Shown: positions 1 through 8,668 of the stretch, in pieces | Position numbering within the stretch: the first letter of the stretch is position 1 | Layout of the letters: every line of letters starts with the position of its first letter | Assembly (NCBI GenBank): GCA_963766375.1 | Contig: CAVXZG010000009.1 | Location: 21,504 to 85,503, forward strand | DNA from: AC-32 sp963766375 | GTDB taxonomy: Bacteria > Actinomycetota > Thermoleophilia > Gaiellales > Gaiellaceae | Direction of reading: 5' to 3' | DNA: 64,000 nucleotides | Made by a program: the position numbers and the translations under genes | The notes under the pieces: generated by a model | The model's input: the letters and a program-made list of their open reading frames with translations, nothing else | Databases searched by the model: none | What the model was told of the DNA's origin: nothing

Positions 1-723
1 AAACGGTGACGCGAACACCGCTGCGGGAGCAAGCGCTACGAACGCAGCCCGACGCCAATGCCAGCCGTTGCGGACAAGCGCCTGGATGCCGTAGGCCGAA
101 ACGATGAGTGCACCGAGCACGACCGACCCGTGAATATTGGCCCACAGACACAGGACCGGTAATACCCACAGCGTCGAAAGTCTTTGCGCGTCCCGGTCGC
201 GCAACAGCAACCAGAGGACTACGGAGAAGAGAGGCAACGCGAGCGCTTGGGTTCGTGCCTGGACGCCCCAGGGAGCCGCGATGAACGCGGCGACGAAGAA
301 GGCGAGGATTACGCGCGGTGAAGCGCCTCTCTCCTGCGCGGCTCGCGCGGACAGGCCGAAGGCGGCAACGACCGCGAGCAGGCAGGCCGCGACCATCAGG
401 CCGACACCGCCGAGACGTTCCGCCCCGTACAGGGCGAGTTGGGCCAGCCACTGTTGGTCCACCCACTGGTTCCCCTGGCCGAGCACGGTGAGATGCTCGA
501 CCGTCGGAAGGCCGTGTTGCGCGATCTCACGGCCGGAGACCAGCGCGACCCACGTGTCGGGGACGAGGATGTTTCGGCCGATACCGGCCAGAACGACCGC
601 GAGCAGGGCCGCCGGGCAGGCGACCGGAACCAGCGAAGCGATGCTCGGGCCCCTGTAGGCCCGAGAGATCGATTTGACGCGCGTGGTCTCAGTCGCCGGC
701 AAACTCGACATCTCCCGGAGCAT
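1..723 (-). CDS. Polytopic membrane protein, partial (3' end outside window)
   Basis: Reading the minus strand gives an open frame from an ATG at 723 (or ATG 711) that runs off the left edge without a stop, so only the N-terminal ~240 residues are here. After a short hydrophilic leader it has hydrophobic segments and the stretch DTWVALVSGREIAQHG followed by WVDQQWLAQLALYG. This pattern (a D-x-W-x-x-L-x-S/T-G-R motif after the first membrane helix, then W-V-D-Q-x-W-L) is familiar from large multi-pass GT-C-like membrane proteins of actinobacteria; that family link is an inference. No good ribosome site precedes ATG 723; GGGAG abuts ATG 711. It is codirectional with the response regulator 85 nt upstream and may be co-transcribed with it. 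Confidence 0.7.
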   Translation of the reverse strand, partial: MLREMSSLPATETTRVKSISRAYRGPSIASLVPVACPAALLAVVLAGIGRNILVPDTWVALVSGREIAQHGLPTVEHLTVLGQGNQWVDQQWLAQLALYGAERLGGVGLMVAACLLAVVAAFGLSARAAQERGASPRVILAFFVAAFIAAPWGVQARTQALALPLFSVVLWLLLRDRDAQRLSTLWVLPVLCLWANIHGSVVLGALIVSAYGIQALVRNGWHWRRAAFVALAPAAVFASPF

Positions 724-808
724 AGGAACCGATTCAGCCTGCGGGAATAGCTGATCGGTTAGGAGCAGCCATACCGATGGGCGGCGTGTCGCCGGCGTCC
801 GGAGCGGC

Positions 809-1450
809 TTAGGCGACCTCGAAGAAGGGGTTGACGACGATCCCGTGCTGGTACGCGTAGCGAGTCGCTTCGGTTCGATTCGCCACGTGCAGCTTCCGGT
901 AGATGTTCGTCAGGTGGAACTTCACCGTCTGCTCGGTGATGAACAGCTCGGCCGCGATCTGCTTGTTCGAGAGACCGCGGGCGAGCGCCGTCAACACACG
1001 CATCTCGGATTCCGTCACGCCGGCGGCCTTGGCCGCATTCTCTTCGCTGGACTCACCGGAGCCGAGCATCTGGAAGACCGTGCCCGCCATTGCCTGCCGT
1101 AGAGCGGAGGCGAGGTCGCGCGGATCGACATGCTTGACGACGAACGCAGACGCGCCGTGCTTCAGCGCCGTCTGGATCTGCTCCGGCTCGTCGATCCCGG
1201 AGAGGATGACGACCTTGATCTTCGGGTGGCGCTCTCGGATCTTGCCAAGGCAGGTCAAGCCGTCCATTTGAGGCATTCGGATATCGAGCAAGACGAGATC
1301 GGGGTGCGTTCGCCCGATCAGCGGAAGCGCCTCACTGCCCGTCAGAGCCTCGCCGACCAGCTCGATGTCCTCGGATTGCTCCAGCGTGAGCCGGATCGCA
1401 TCGAGCATCAACTGGTGGTCGTCAACTACGACAACTCGGATTTGTCCCAC
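809..1450 (-). CDS. NarL/FixJ-family response regulator
   Basis: Two-component response regulator of about 213 residues. The N-terminal receiver domain starts IRVVVVDDHQ, carries the acidic pair DD, the phospho-acceptor Asp in LVLLDIRMP and the conserved Lys in VVKHVD. The C-terminal LuxR-type helix-turn-helix shows ALARGLSNKQIAAELF and TVKFHLTNIYRKL, the typical GerE signature. I chose the GTG at 1450 because AGGAAGAGG lies about 9-12 nt upstream and the receiver fold starts right after it; a longer frame reaches 1519 but adds a low-complexity leader. No histidine kinase is visible in the window. Its targets are unknown, although the polysaccharide genes on the same strand are plausible. Confidence 0.9.
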   Translation of the reverse strand: MGQIRVVVVDDHQLMLDAIRLTLEQSEDIELVGEALTGSEALPLIGRTHPDLVLLDIRMPQMDGLTCLGKIRERHPKIKVVILSGIDEPEQIQTALKHGASAFVVKHVDPRDLASALRQAMAGTVFQMLGSGESSEENAAKAAGVTESEMRVLTALARGLSNKQIAAELFITEQTVKFHLTNIYRKLHVANRTEATRYAYQHGIVVNPFFEVA

Positions 1451-1598
1451 GCCGCAGTCCCTCTTCCTCCCGTCCCCGTCGCCGGAGACGTTCGCTGACA
1501 ATGCTCTCCCGCGCCGCATCTTAGGCGTCTTTTTGCCGTTTGTGAAGATCCCCCGCTATTTGCGGATTTGACCCAGGTGGGTCAGGGAGTTCTAGAGG

Positions 1599-1904
1599 CT
1601 AGGCGCGAAAGCCGGCGCCGGACGCCTGTGCGAGCCTGATCATCCAGGTCCCGACGAGGAAGTTGTAGACCAGCACCGGGAAGGCGACTGCGAAGACGCT
1701 AGTGAGACGCGGGGAGGGAACGCCGCTCGCTGCGACGACGGCCATCCCAGGGCCAACCGCGTAGACACAGAGAAACGCGAGCACGAGGTGAACGAGGAGG
1801 ATCGCCATCCTCCAGGGCATGAGCTTGGGGAACCTGACCGTGATCCACAGGGCCACGGCGGCGGATCCAATCGCAAACAGGACGACGTACAAGCTGACAC
1901 TCAC
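1599..1904 (-). CDS. Small three-helix membrane protein
   Basis: A 101-residue protein made mostly of hydrophobic helices: SLYVVLFAIGSAAVALWITV near the N terminus, a second around residues 33-60, and FAVAFPVLVYNFLVGTWMI near the C terminus. I do not recognise a family. It lies between the polysaccharide glycosyltransferase (2011-2982) and the response regulator, all on the minus strand, but with gaps of about 100-150 nt on each side, so it may be an independent unit. The GTG start at 1904 is taken because the first helix begins directly behind it. Confidence 0.6.
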   Translation of the reverse strand: MSVSLYVVLFAIGSAAVALWITVRFPKLMPWRMAILLVHLVLAFLCVYAVGPGMAVVAASGVPSPRLTSVFAVAFPVLVYNFLVGTWMIRLAQASGAGFRA

Positions 1905-2010
1905 TGGGCGCTCCTAACTACCCATTCCGCGGACTCGACTTCTCCAAACCACGTCATGGGAGCCTCTATCGGCCGCGAGGTCGAAATTCTGTAGAGCGAT
2001 CTGTCTGGAG

Positions 2011-2982
2011 CTAGTCTCGATCGGTCCTTCTCCGGCCCCGGCCGCCCAGGTCCTTGTTCGATTCCATGTCGAACCACATCGCGAAGAGCGTGAACTGGGA
2101 GCCGAAGATCAGTAGCAACGCCACGAGAACCACGGTAGCTGCCGTGATCTGGTTGCCGAGGATCCGCAGCACGACCTCGCTGATCCCGAGCCCCAGCCCC
2201 AGGACGCTCATCAGGATCCCGAGCACGTAGAAGAACACGAGCGGGTGGAAGTCGCGGATCACGTACTTCTCGCGCAGCCGCCACCAGAAGCCCTTGAAGA
2301 GCAGCCACGAGATCGTCGGCACCACCTTGCGCAGGCGGATTCCGGAGCGCTCGCCGACGCCGTAGATCGGACGCGAGGGGTAGTCGCGCACGCGGGCGTT
2401 CACGACGTTCAGGTGGACGAGCATGTCGTTCGGGAAGCCGTAGCGCTTGTAGATCCGGTCGAGATCGAGCAGCTGCAGGTACTCGAGCGAGATCGCGGTG
2501 TAGCCGGACTGCGAGTCGGCCACGTGCCAGTAGCCCGAGGCGATCTTGGTGAGCATGCTCAGGACGGCATTGCCGAGGTAGCGGTAGCGCGGGATCACGT
2601 CCCAGGCCTGACCGGTGAAGAGGCGGTTCGCCTTGGCGTAGTCGACCTCGCCTCGGGCGACCGGGCTCACGAGCTTCTCCAGGTCGCCGGGGTCCATCTG
2701 CGCGTCGGCGGCCATCACGGCGGTCACGTCGATGCCGTCGTCGCGGGCGTGCTCGTAACCGGTGACGATTGCTCCGCCGACGCCGACGTTGCGCTCGTGC
2801 TCGATCAGCTCGACCTTCGGGTCGGCGAGCGCCCGCACCGCTGCGACCGTCCCGTCCTTCGATTTGTCGTCGACGACGTAGACCCGGTCGACGAAGTCGG
2901 GGATGCTGCGGATGGTCTCCGCGATCAGCCTCTCTTCGTCGTGCGCGGGCACGACGACCGCAACCCGCTTGCCGTCGAGCAC
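2011..2982 (-). CDS. Family 2 glycosyltransferase with C-terminal membrane helices
   Basis: A 323-residue GT-A glycosyltransferase of the dolichol-phosphate-mannose-synthase type. The N terminus has VAVVVPAHDEE, then VVDDKSKDGT (nucleotide-sugar binding) and AVMAADAQMDP, the metal-binding acidic cluster. Two membrane helices follow at about residues 245-305, anchoring the enzyme to the cytoplasmic face. Such enzymes usually transfer a hexose to polyprenyl phosphate or to a lipid-linked glycan. It is the most downstream gene of the long minus-strand polysaccharide run and is separated from the Wzz-like gene by only 9 nt, so the two are almost certainly co-transcribed. The exact sugar cannot be read from sequence. 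Confidence 0.87.
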   Translation of the reverse strand: MLDGKRVAVVVPAHDEERLIAETIRSIPDFVDRVYVVDDKSKDGTVAAVRALADPKVELIEHERNVGVGGAIVTGYEHARDDGIDVTAVMAADAQMDPGDLEKLVSPVARGEVDYAKANRLFTGQAWDVIPRYRYLGNAVLSMLTKIASGYWHVADSQSGYTAISLEYLQLLDLDRIYKRYGFPNDMLVHLNVVNARVRDYPSRPIYGVGERSGIRLRKVVPTISWLLFKGFWWRLREKYVIRDFHPLVFFYVLGILMSVLGLGLGISEVVLRILGNQITAATVVLVALLLIFGSQFTLFAMWFDMESNKDLGGRGRRRTDRD

Positions 2983-2991
2983 GCCTGAACG

Positions 2992-3870
2992 CTACGAGTG
3001 GCGGCGGACGACCCGGCGCGCCGGGTCGTAGAGCAGCGCCGCGATCCCGCCGAGGATCAGGCCGATCAGGGCGGAGACGAGCACGGTGTTCCTCCGGCTG
3101 CGAGCAGTGGTCTTCGTGGCGACGCCGCGGGTGATCACCTGGGGCGCCTCGACGTCCTCGGCGAGTGCCAGCTGCTGCTGGTTCGTGGTCAGCTGGTCGA
3201 CGATCGACAACCGCTGCGTCTGCAGCCCGTTGAGCTGGCCGAGGAGGATCAGCTGCTCGGCGGTCGAGAGGCCGGCGCCGCCCTTGAGCGCCGCCTGGAG
3301 CTTGCGCGTGGAGGCGTCGAGGGCACCGAGCGCCGCCTGCTCGCCTTCCACCAGCGTGCGCAGATTCGTGATCTTCGTCTGCGAGTAGCTCGCCAGCGCG
3401 GGTGAGTTCGTGACCATGTTCGCCAGCGCGTTCGCGGCTCGTCCGACCTTCCCGCGCAGGTGTCCGGTCACCGTGAGAGCGACGAGCGGGTTCTGGCCCA
3501 GCCTGGTGATCGCTCCCGTGACTGCCTGCGTCGCGATGTGCCCGCGCAGCTGGCTCGGCTTGAGACCGACTCTGCGCGCCACCGCGGCGATCGTGGCCTC
3601 GGAGGTCACGATCTGCCGGACGGTGGTGGGGTTCGTGGCCTGGCTCTGCACCTGCACCCCGCTCCCGGAGAGCGGCTGCCCGAGGTAGACGACCGCCTTC
3701 GCCTTGTAGACCTGAGCCCCGCCGAGCGAGATCAGGTAGCCGATCACGATCCCGGCGGCGAGGCCGGCGAGCGGCAGCCACCAGTGCGTGGCGATCGTGT
3801 TCCAGTGGCGCCTGAGGTCGACCTCGCGCTCGGCGTCGAGGTCCGGTGAGTCGTCGGTCTTCGTGGCCAT
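2992..3870 (-). CDS. Wzz-like chain-length determinant / capsular polysaccharide protein
   Basis: A 292-residue protein with the Wzz topology: a cytoplasmic N terminus, one helix at about residues 33-53 (WWLPLAGLAAGIVIGYLISL), a long extracytoplasmic section with a helical, Gln- and Leu-rich region at about 170-240, and a second helix near 262-282 (VLVSALIGLILGGIAALLYD). There is no fused BY-kinase domain after the second helix. In Wzx/Wzy systems such proteins set polymer length and work with the polymerase; here two Wzy-like proteins (12.5-13.9 kb and 33.4-34.9 kb) are candidate partners. It sits between the GT2 gene and two PQQ-propeller genes on the same strand. Confidence 0.83.
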   Translation of the reverse strand: MATKTDDSPDLDAEREVDLRRHWNTIATHWWLPLAGLAAGIVIGYLISLGGAQVYKAKAVVYLGQPLSGSGVQVQSQATNPTTVRQIVTSEATIAAVARRVGLKPSQLRGHIATQAVTGAITRLGQNPLVALTVTGHLRGKVGRAANALANMVTNSPALASYSQTKITNLRTLVEGEQAALGALDASTRKLQAALKGGAGLSTAEQLILLGQLNGLQTQRLSIVDQLTTNQQQLALAEDVEAPQVITRGVATKTTARSRRNTVLVSALIGLILGGIAALLYDPARRVVRRHS

Positions 3871-3888
3871 GGCCGCGGGCGACTCTAC

Positions 3889-5139
3889 CTAGCCCGGTAG
3901 GCGCGGAGCCATCCCGAACACCCGCGCGTAGCCGACGAGGTAGAGCCGCCGCCGGTCGGAGACGACCGCCCCGTAGGCACCGCGCCGGAAGGCCCAGAGG
4001 AGCTTGCCACTGCGCGGGTCGAGCGCGTAGGTGCGGTTCTTGAGGGTCGAGAAGTAGACGACGTCGTTGATCACGACCGGCGAGCCGGAGATCGCGCCCA
4101 GCGCCTTGAAGGTCCAGCGCACGTCGCCCGTGGCCGCGTCGAAGCAGTAGAAGGTGCCGTTGTAGGAGCCGGCGTAGACGCGCTCGTGCCAGACCGCGGG
4201 CGAGGCGTAGACGTAGTCCCCGGTCCCGTGCGACCAGCGCAGCTTCCCGCTCGTGGCGCCGAAGGAGTAGACCTTGCCGTCGGTCGAGCCGATGTAGACC
4301 CGGCCGTAGGCGACCGCGGGCGTCGAGTAGAAGCGCCCGCGGGGGCCAAGCCGCTGCTGCGCCGAGGCGCGCCAGAAGAGCTTCCCGCTGCGCGCGTTCA
4401 GGGCGTAGACGTGGTGGTCGTAGGAGCCGAAGAAGACGCGGCCGCCGGCGTAGCTGATCGCGCTCTTGACCTTGTCGCCGGTCTGGAAGGTCCAGCGCGT
4501 GGCGCCGGTCGATGCGGTGAGCGCGTACACCTTCCCGTTCCAGTCGCCCACGTAGACCACGCCGTCCACGACGAGCGGCGACGACTCCGTCGGCCCGATC
4601 GTCACGCGCCAGCGCACCTTCCCGGTGTCGGCGTTCAGCGCCACCACCTGGCCGTCGAGCCCGGAGCGCGTCGCGTTGCAGGGCGGCTTGTTCAGGAACG
4701 ACATGTAGACGGTGTGGCCGTCCACTGCCGGGGTGGCAGCCGTGCAGCGTCGCGCGCGGAAGGTCCAGCGAGCCTTGACCTTGCTCGTGTCCACCGCGAA
4801 GAGCGTGCCGTCGGCGTTCGCGAAATAGAGCCGCCCGTAGGCGACGGCGGGCGGGAACTCGACCAGCGAGCGGGCGCGGAAGAACCACAGCGGCCGGTAG
4901 GGCGGCTTCACGAGCATCAGGGGAGCGTCGCCCTGCCTCGCCGGGTCGAACCGGTACATCGGCCAGCGGATCTTTCCTCCGGGAGGCGGGGCGACCGGCG
5001 CTTGCTGGGTCGTGACGAACTCCTCGGTCGAGGAGCCGCGCACGTCGTGGCCCTGCTGCTTGCGGTAGACGACGACGGCGACCAGGCCGGCGACGATCAG
5101 CAGCACCGCCGCCGCGGTCGCGAGCAGCACCTTCTTCAT
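3889..5139 (-). CDS. Membrane-anchored PQQ-repeat beta-propeller protein
   Basis: A 416-residue protein with one N-terminal membrane helix (VLLATAAAVLLIVAGLVAVVVY) followed by a BamB/PQQ-type propeller. Repeats of the form L-x-A-x-T/D-x-G-x-x-x-W-x-F/Y recur, for example YALTASTGATRWTFQTGD and YALNARSGKLFWRAS, with G-x-V-Y-x-G-S blades between them. It has no enzymatic motif; propellers of this class bind proteins or glycans outside the membrane. The downstream end of the neighbouring propeller gene overlaps its start by 4 nt (ATGA), so the two are translationally coupled. The pair looks like a tandem duplication within the polysaccharide locus. Function is unknown. Confidence 0.85.
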   Translation of the reverse strand: MKKVLLATAAAVLLIVAGLVAVVVYRKQQGHDVRGSSTEEFVTTQQAPVAPPPGGKIRWPMYRFDPARQGDAPLMLVKPPYRPLWFFRARSLVEFPPAVAYGRLYFANADGTLFAVDTSKVKARWTFRARRCTAATPAVDGHTVYMSFLNKPPCNATRSGLDGQVVALNADTGKVRWRVTIGPTESSPLVVDGVVYVGDWNGKVYALTASTGATRWTFQTGDKVKSAISYAGGRVFFGSYDHHVYALNARSGKLFWRASAQQRLGPRGRFYSTPAVAYGRVYIGSTDGKVYSFGATSGKLRWSHGTGDYVYASPAVWHERVYAGSYNGTFYCFDAATGDVRWTFKALGAISGSPVVINDVVYFSTLKNRTYALDPRSGKLLWAFRRGAYGAVVSDRRRLYLVGYARVFGMAPRLPG

Positions 5140-6494
5140 CGCCGCTTGTGCTCGACGGCGTAGAGGCGCGAGAAGCCGTGCAGGAGGAGCCTCCGCGCGT
5201 TGCCCGAGACCGGCACGAAGGCGCCGTCGGGGAAGCGGAAGACCTGCTTGCCCGTGCGAGCGTTGAGCCCGTAGATGCGGTGCTGCCGGTTGCTGAAGTA
5301 GACGATGCCGTCGACGATCGAGGCCGCCCCCGCGATCGCGCCGGCGGTCGTGAAGCGCCAGGCCGCCGCCCCGCTACGGGCAGAGACCGCGTAGAAGGTG
5401 CCGTTGTAGGAGCCGAAGTAGACGCGGCCGTTCCAGACCGCCGGGGACGAGTAGACGTACGAGCCGGTGCCGAGCGACCAGAGCCGGCTGCCGCCGGTCG
5501 AGAAGGCGGTCAGGGAGCCGCCCGTGGAGGAGGTCACGAACACGCGCCCGTTCGCGACCGCGGGAGTGCCGTAGATGCGGCCGTTGACCGAGCCCGACCA
5601 GCGCAGGGCGCCGGTCCCAGCGGCCAGCGCGAGCAGCCGCCCGCCGTAGTCGCCGATGTAGATCGTCCCCTTCAGGAACGCCGCGCTCGAGGTGATCTTG
5701 CTCCCGGAGCGGTAGGTCCAGCGCGCCCGGTGCGTGCGCAGGTCGAGCGCGTACACCGTCCCGTTCCAGGTGCCGAAGTAGTCGACGCCGTCGAGCACCA
5801 GCGGCGACGACTCGATCGGGGCGCCGGTGTCGTAGGTCCAGAGAACCCGGCCGTTGTGGCGGTTCAGCACGTAGACGCGGCCGTCCATCCCGTGCGCGAC
5901 GACCTCCTCGCCCGCGACCGCCGGGGAGGCGGCCATCTTGCCGGCCGTGTCGCGCCGCCAGACCTTTGCTCCGTTGCGCATCGAGTAGGCCCGCACGCTG
6001 CCGTGGTAGTTGGAGACGAAGGCGATGTCGTCGTCGACCGCGGCCGGGAACTCCATCAGCCCGCCGACCGCCTGGCTCCAGACGACGCGGAAGGGCGGGC
6101 GCACGTGGATGAACGGGTGCGCCTGGGTGCGAGCCGGGGTGGCGCCGTAGAGCAGCCACTGGAGCTTCGCCTGGTAGACGCGCACGCCGACCTTCGGCTT
6201 GCCGCGGAACTGGAGGCGCTGCTCGAAGGGGTCGTAGCCGCTCTTGGCGACGGAGACGGCGAGGCGTCCGTGCCGCCCGATCTTGATCTTCGCGACGCCG
6301 TCGCCGCCGGTGCGGCCGGCGTGGGAGCCGACTCGTACCAGTGCTCCGCGCACCGGCTTGCTCAGGTCGCCGTCGAGCACGATCACGTGCACGAACGAGA
6401 GGTGAGGCGCCGTCGGGAGCGCAGGCGGCTTGAGCGGCGCCGATTGTCCCGGCTGCTGCGTTGCCTTGTCCCCGCCGCAACCTGCGAGCAGCAC
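5136..6494 (-). CDS. PQQ-repeat lipoprotein with carboxypeptidase-regulatory-like domain
   Basis: A second propeller protein (452 residues from the GTG at 6494). It opens with the lipobox LLAGC, then a beta domain at about residues 30-105 (VIVLDGDLSKPVRGALVRVG ... VAKIKIGRHGRLAVSVAKSG) that resembles carboxypeptidase-regulatory or PEGA-like modules, followed by PQQ blades such as YALDLRTHRARWTYRSG. The signal sequence is too short from GTG 6494: the in-frame upstream residues VIALAFVV form a proper hydrophobic core but have no start codon, while an ATG at 6561 with a positively charged leader (MATEGVSSLLRVGRVS) is in another frame. A one-base indel near 6515-6530 would join them into a normal lipoprotein signal. 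Overlaps the next propeller gene by 4 nt. Confidence 0.8.
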   Translation of the reverse strand: MLLAGCGGDKATQQPGQSAPLKPPALPTAPHLSFVHVIVLDGDLSKPVRGALVRVGSHAGRTGGDGVAKIKIGRHGRLAVSVAKSGYDPFEQRLQFRGKPKVGVRVYQAKLQWLLYGATPARTQAHPFIHVRPPFRVVWSQAVGGLMEFPAAVDDDIAFVSNYHGSVRAYSMRNGAKVWRRDTAGKMAASPAVAGEEVVAHGMDGRVYVLNRHNGRVLWTYDTGAPIESSPLVLDGVDYFGTWNGTVYALDLRTHRARWTYRSGSKITSSAAFLKGTIYIGDYGGRLLALAAGTGALRWSGSVNGRIYGTPAVANGRVFVTSSTGGSLTAFSTGGSRLWSLGTGSYVYSSPAVWNGRVYFGSYNGTFYAVSARSGAAAWRFTTAGAIAGAASIVDGIVYFSNRQHRIYGLNARTGKQVFRFPDGAFVPVSGNARRLLLHGFSRLYAVEHKRR

Positions 6495-6567
6495 GACGAA
6501 CGCAAGCGCTATGACTGACGCGGCCCACTCGCAGCAGGCTAGAGACCCCTTCGGTTGCCATTTCGGG

Positions 6568-7683
6568 CTAGCGGGTCCCTTCGGCCTTCTCCCACATCAG
6601 CGGCGCGCCCTCGCGCAGGTAGCGCCCGAGCGCGACCATCGTGGCCCAGGTCATCAGCAGGTAGTAGTAGGCGAGGCCTGCGCCGGGGACGGGAAGCTTC
6701 AGCTTGCCGGCGGCGGCGAGAGCGAGCCACGCAGCCTGGCCTGCGAGCGCGGCCTGGTAGGGCCAGCCCTCATCCACCAGCGCGATGCTGGTCGCGAGCA
6801 GCGCCAGGTGCAGGAAGCCGCTGCCGTAGCGCAGCACGCGGTGCGAGAGCAGCTCGGCCAGGTAGAGCGGCGGCACGCCCCGCAGGCTGCGCGCCTCGAA
6901 CAGGTGCCGCCACGACCACGGCAGCATGCGCACCTTGCGCCGGTACTCGTCCTCGATGTCGCGGGAGGGCTTCTCGTAGGCGAGCGCCTCCGGGTCGTAG
7001 ACCGCGCGGCGCCCGCGCTGCACCATCAGGTTCGGGAAGCCGAGGTCGTGGCCGAAGGGCCACTCGACGTAGTCCGAGCGCCGCACGGCGTAGATGGCGC
7101 CGTTGCCGCCGGTGATCGAGCCGAGCGCGGACTCGCTCTCCCGCAGCCACATCTCGTAGCGCCAGTAGACGCCTTCCTTGTTCGATCCGTCCAGGCGCTG
7201 GAAGCGCACCTGGCCGCAGACGTAGGCCACGTCCGGGTCGGCGAAGCTGCGGACGAGCTTGCGCAGGGCATCCGGCGCCCAGGTCGCGTTGGCGTCGCCG
7301 AAGGCGAGGATCTCGCTCTCGCTCTCTCGCACGGCGCGGTTCAGCGCCGGGAGCTTCCCGCCGCGCTCGCAGGGGAGCAGGCGGACGCGGCCGTTGTCGT
7401 AGCCGGCGACGATCTCGTCGGTGCGGTCGGTCGAGCCGTCGGAGGCGATCACGACCTGGAGCTTGTCCGCCGGGTAGTCGAGCTCGAGCAGGTTCTCTAC
7501 CCGCGCGCCGATCACGTCCTCCTCGTCGTGGGCGGGCACGATCAGCGTGACGCTGGGCGTGATCTCGTCCTTCGCGACCTCGCGCTCGCGCACGCGTCGA
7601 AGGGCCGCCGCGGCTACGGGATAGCCCACGTGCGTCCACGCGAGCCCGCCCAGGCTCGCCCAGAAGATCGCCTTCAGGATCAC
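6568..7683 (-). CDS. Membrane-associated family 2 glycosyltransferase
   Basis: A 371-residue glycosyltransferase with an N-terminal hydrophobic segment (AIFWASLGGLAW), the GT-A signatures VTLIVPAHDEEDVI, IASDGSTDRTDEI and FGDANATW, the acceptor-side GGNGAIYAVRR, a Q/R-rich catalytic section around PEALAYEKPSRDIEDEYRRK, and three to four hydrophobic segments at the C terminus. This is the architecture of processive or lipid-associated polysaccharide synthases (cellulose-synthase-like fold). I chose GTG 7683 because it forms a GTGA overlap with the stop of the FemAB-like gene upstream; longer frames only add out-of-frame translation of that gene. Confidence 0.87.
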   Translation of the reverse strand: MILKAIFWASLGGLAWTHVGYPVAAAALRRVREREVAKDEITPSVTLIVPAHDEEDVIGARVENLLELDYPADKLQVVIASDGSTDRTDEIVAGYDNGRVRLLPCERGGKLPALNRAVRESESEILAFGDANATWAPDALRKLVRSFADPDVAYVCGQVRFQRLDGSNKEGVYWRYEMWLRESESALGSITGGNGAIYAVRRSDYVEWPFGHDLGFPNLMVQRGRRAVYDPEALAYEKPSRDIEDEYRRKVRMLPWSWRHLFEARSLRGVPPLYLAELLSHRVLRYGSGFLHLALLATSIALVDEGWPYQAALAGQAAWLALAAAGKLKLPVPGAGLAYYYLLMTWATMVALGRYLREGAPLMWEKAEGTR

Positions 7684-8630
7684 GACCGCACCGTAGCGCG
7701 ATAGGCCGGGAAGAAGCCGTCGAGCCCCGCGTCGGGGCCGGCGAGCCCGCGATAGGCCTCCTCGTCGTGGATCGCCTTGCCGACGGCCATCTCGAGCTCG
7801 CCTCCGGGGTCGAAGCGGAGCTTGAAGTCGAAAAGCGAATCGCGCCTCCCGCCGACTCCCCCGCCGAGGTGGAAGCGCGTGTAGCCGAGCTCCTGCGCCC
7901 AGCGGGCGGCCTCGAGGAAGAGGAGGTTGCTCGCGCCGAGCTTGCGGCCGGCCTCGCTCGAGGCGCCGAGGTGGTAGTGCAGCCAGGGCGGCGCGTGAAG
8001 GCAGAGCAGCGCCGCGTCCTCGCCTGCCTCGAAGAGCACGACGTGGTCGCGCAGCTCGGTCTCGAGCGCTCGCCAGTAGGCGGGCGGGAAGTAGTAGAAG
8101 CCCTCGGCGCCCTGGCGCTCCATCGTCTGCTCGTAGAGGCGGGCGAAGCGCTCGAGGCTCTCCGGGGCGAGCGTCGCCGACGCCTCGACGCCGGCCGCGA
8201 CGGCCTTGCGCACGACGCGGCGGTGGTGGCGGTGCATCCGCTCGAAGAGGTCGTCGTCGGCGTCGAGCCGCCAGCCGACGGTGGGGCCGAGCGGCTCGAC
8301 GCGCACGTTGGGGCCGGTGTCGCGGTGGTTCGCGTAGAGCGGGTGGAAGCGGACGAACGTGGTGACGACGCCGTTGGCGCGGCACCACTCGTCGTAGGGC
8401 TCCCAGAAGCCTGGGCCGACAGGACCGCCGTAGCCGTACGGGGTGATCACGTCGGTCGGGCCTTCGCGGAGGATGGCCGCGAAGACGGCGTGCTCGGTGC
8501 GCAGGAAGAGCGGCCGCCCCGGCTCGAGCAGGGTCGAGGCCTCGACGTACTCGCGGGTCAGGTAGACGTCCACGAAGCCGAGCTCCTCGAGCAGCCCGTT
8601 CCAGTCCTGGGCAGCGACCTCAGCGATCAA
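7680..8630 (-). CDS. FemAB/GNAT-like acyl or aminoacyl transferase
   Basis: A 316-residue protein with the two-lobed GNAT organisation of FemAB and of the 'CelD/BioF2' acetyltransferases found in polysaccharide loci. Recognisable pieces are VITPYGYGGPVG, VRFHPLY, the helical MHRHHRRVVRKAVAAGV and LHYHLGASSEAGRKLGASNL. FemAB proteins move amino acids from aminoacyl-tRNA onto cell-wall precursors; relatives acylate exported glycans. Which reaction applies here cannot be told from sequence. The start is TTG 8630, directly after a 12-bp tandem repeat. It is coupled to the downstream GT2 through a GTGA overlap. Confidence 0.72.
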   Translation of the reverse strand: MIAEVAAQDWNGLLEELGFVDVYLTREYVEASTLLEPGRPLFLRTEHAVFAAILREGPTDVITPYGYGGPVGPGFWEPYDEWCRANGVVTTFVRFHPLYANHRDTGPNVRVEPLGPTVGWRLDADDDLFERMHRHHRRVVRKAVAAGVEASATLAPESLERFARLYEQTMERQGAEGFYYFPPAYWRALETELRDHVVLFEAGEDAALLCLHAPPWLHYHLGASSEAGRKLGASNLLFLEAARWAQELGYTRFHLGGGVGGRRDSLFDFKLRFDPGGELEMAVGKAIHDEEAYRGLAGPDAGLDGFFPAYRATVRS

Positions 8631-8631
8631 C

Positions 8632-8668
8632 AGTGACTGTCACTGTGACTGTCACTGTGACTGTCACC
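8632..8668. repeat. 12-bp tandem repeat, three units, on a stop codon
   Basis: On the minus strand three tandem copies of AGTGACAGTCAC (last one partial) start at the TGA stop of the sugar transferase gene and fill the gap to the TTG start of the FemAB-like gene. Each unit contains the inverted pair GTGAC/GTCAC around one central base. The same unit occurs twice at 11514-11538, again beginning at a stop codon, so copy number differs between the two sites. Confidence 0.9.

Noticed and set aside
137..750. Plus-strand frames near the left edge
   Set aside because: They are antisense to the clear membrane protein frame on the minus strand and have no recognisable features.
1901..4888. Very long open frame on the minus strand
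   Set aside because: It is a low-complexity Arg-rich shadow of the GT2, Wzz and propeller genes; high GC makes such frames common.
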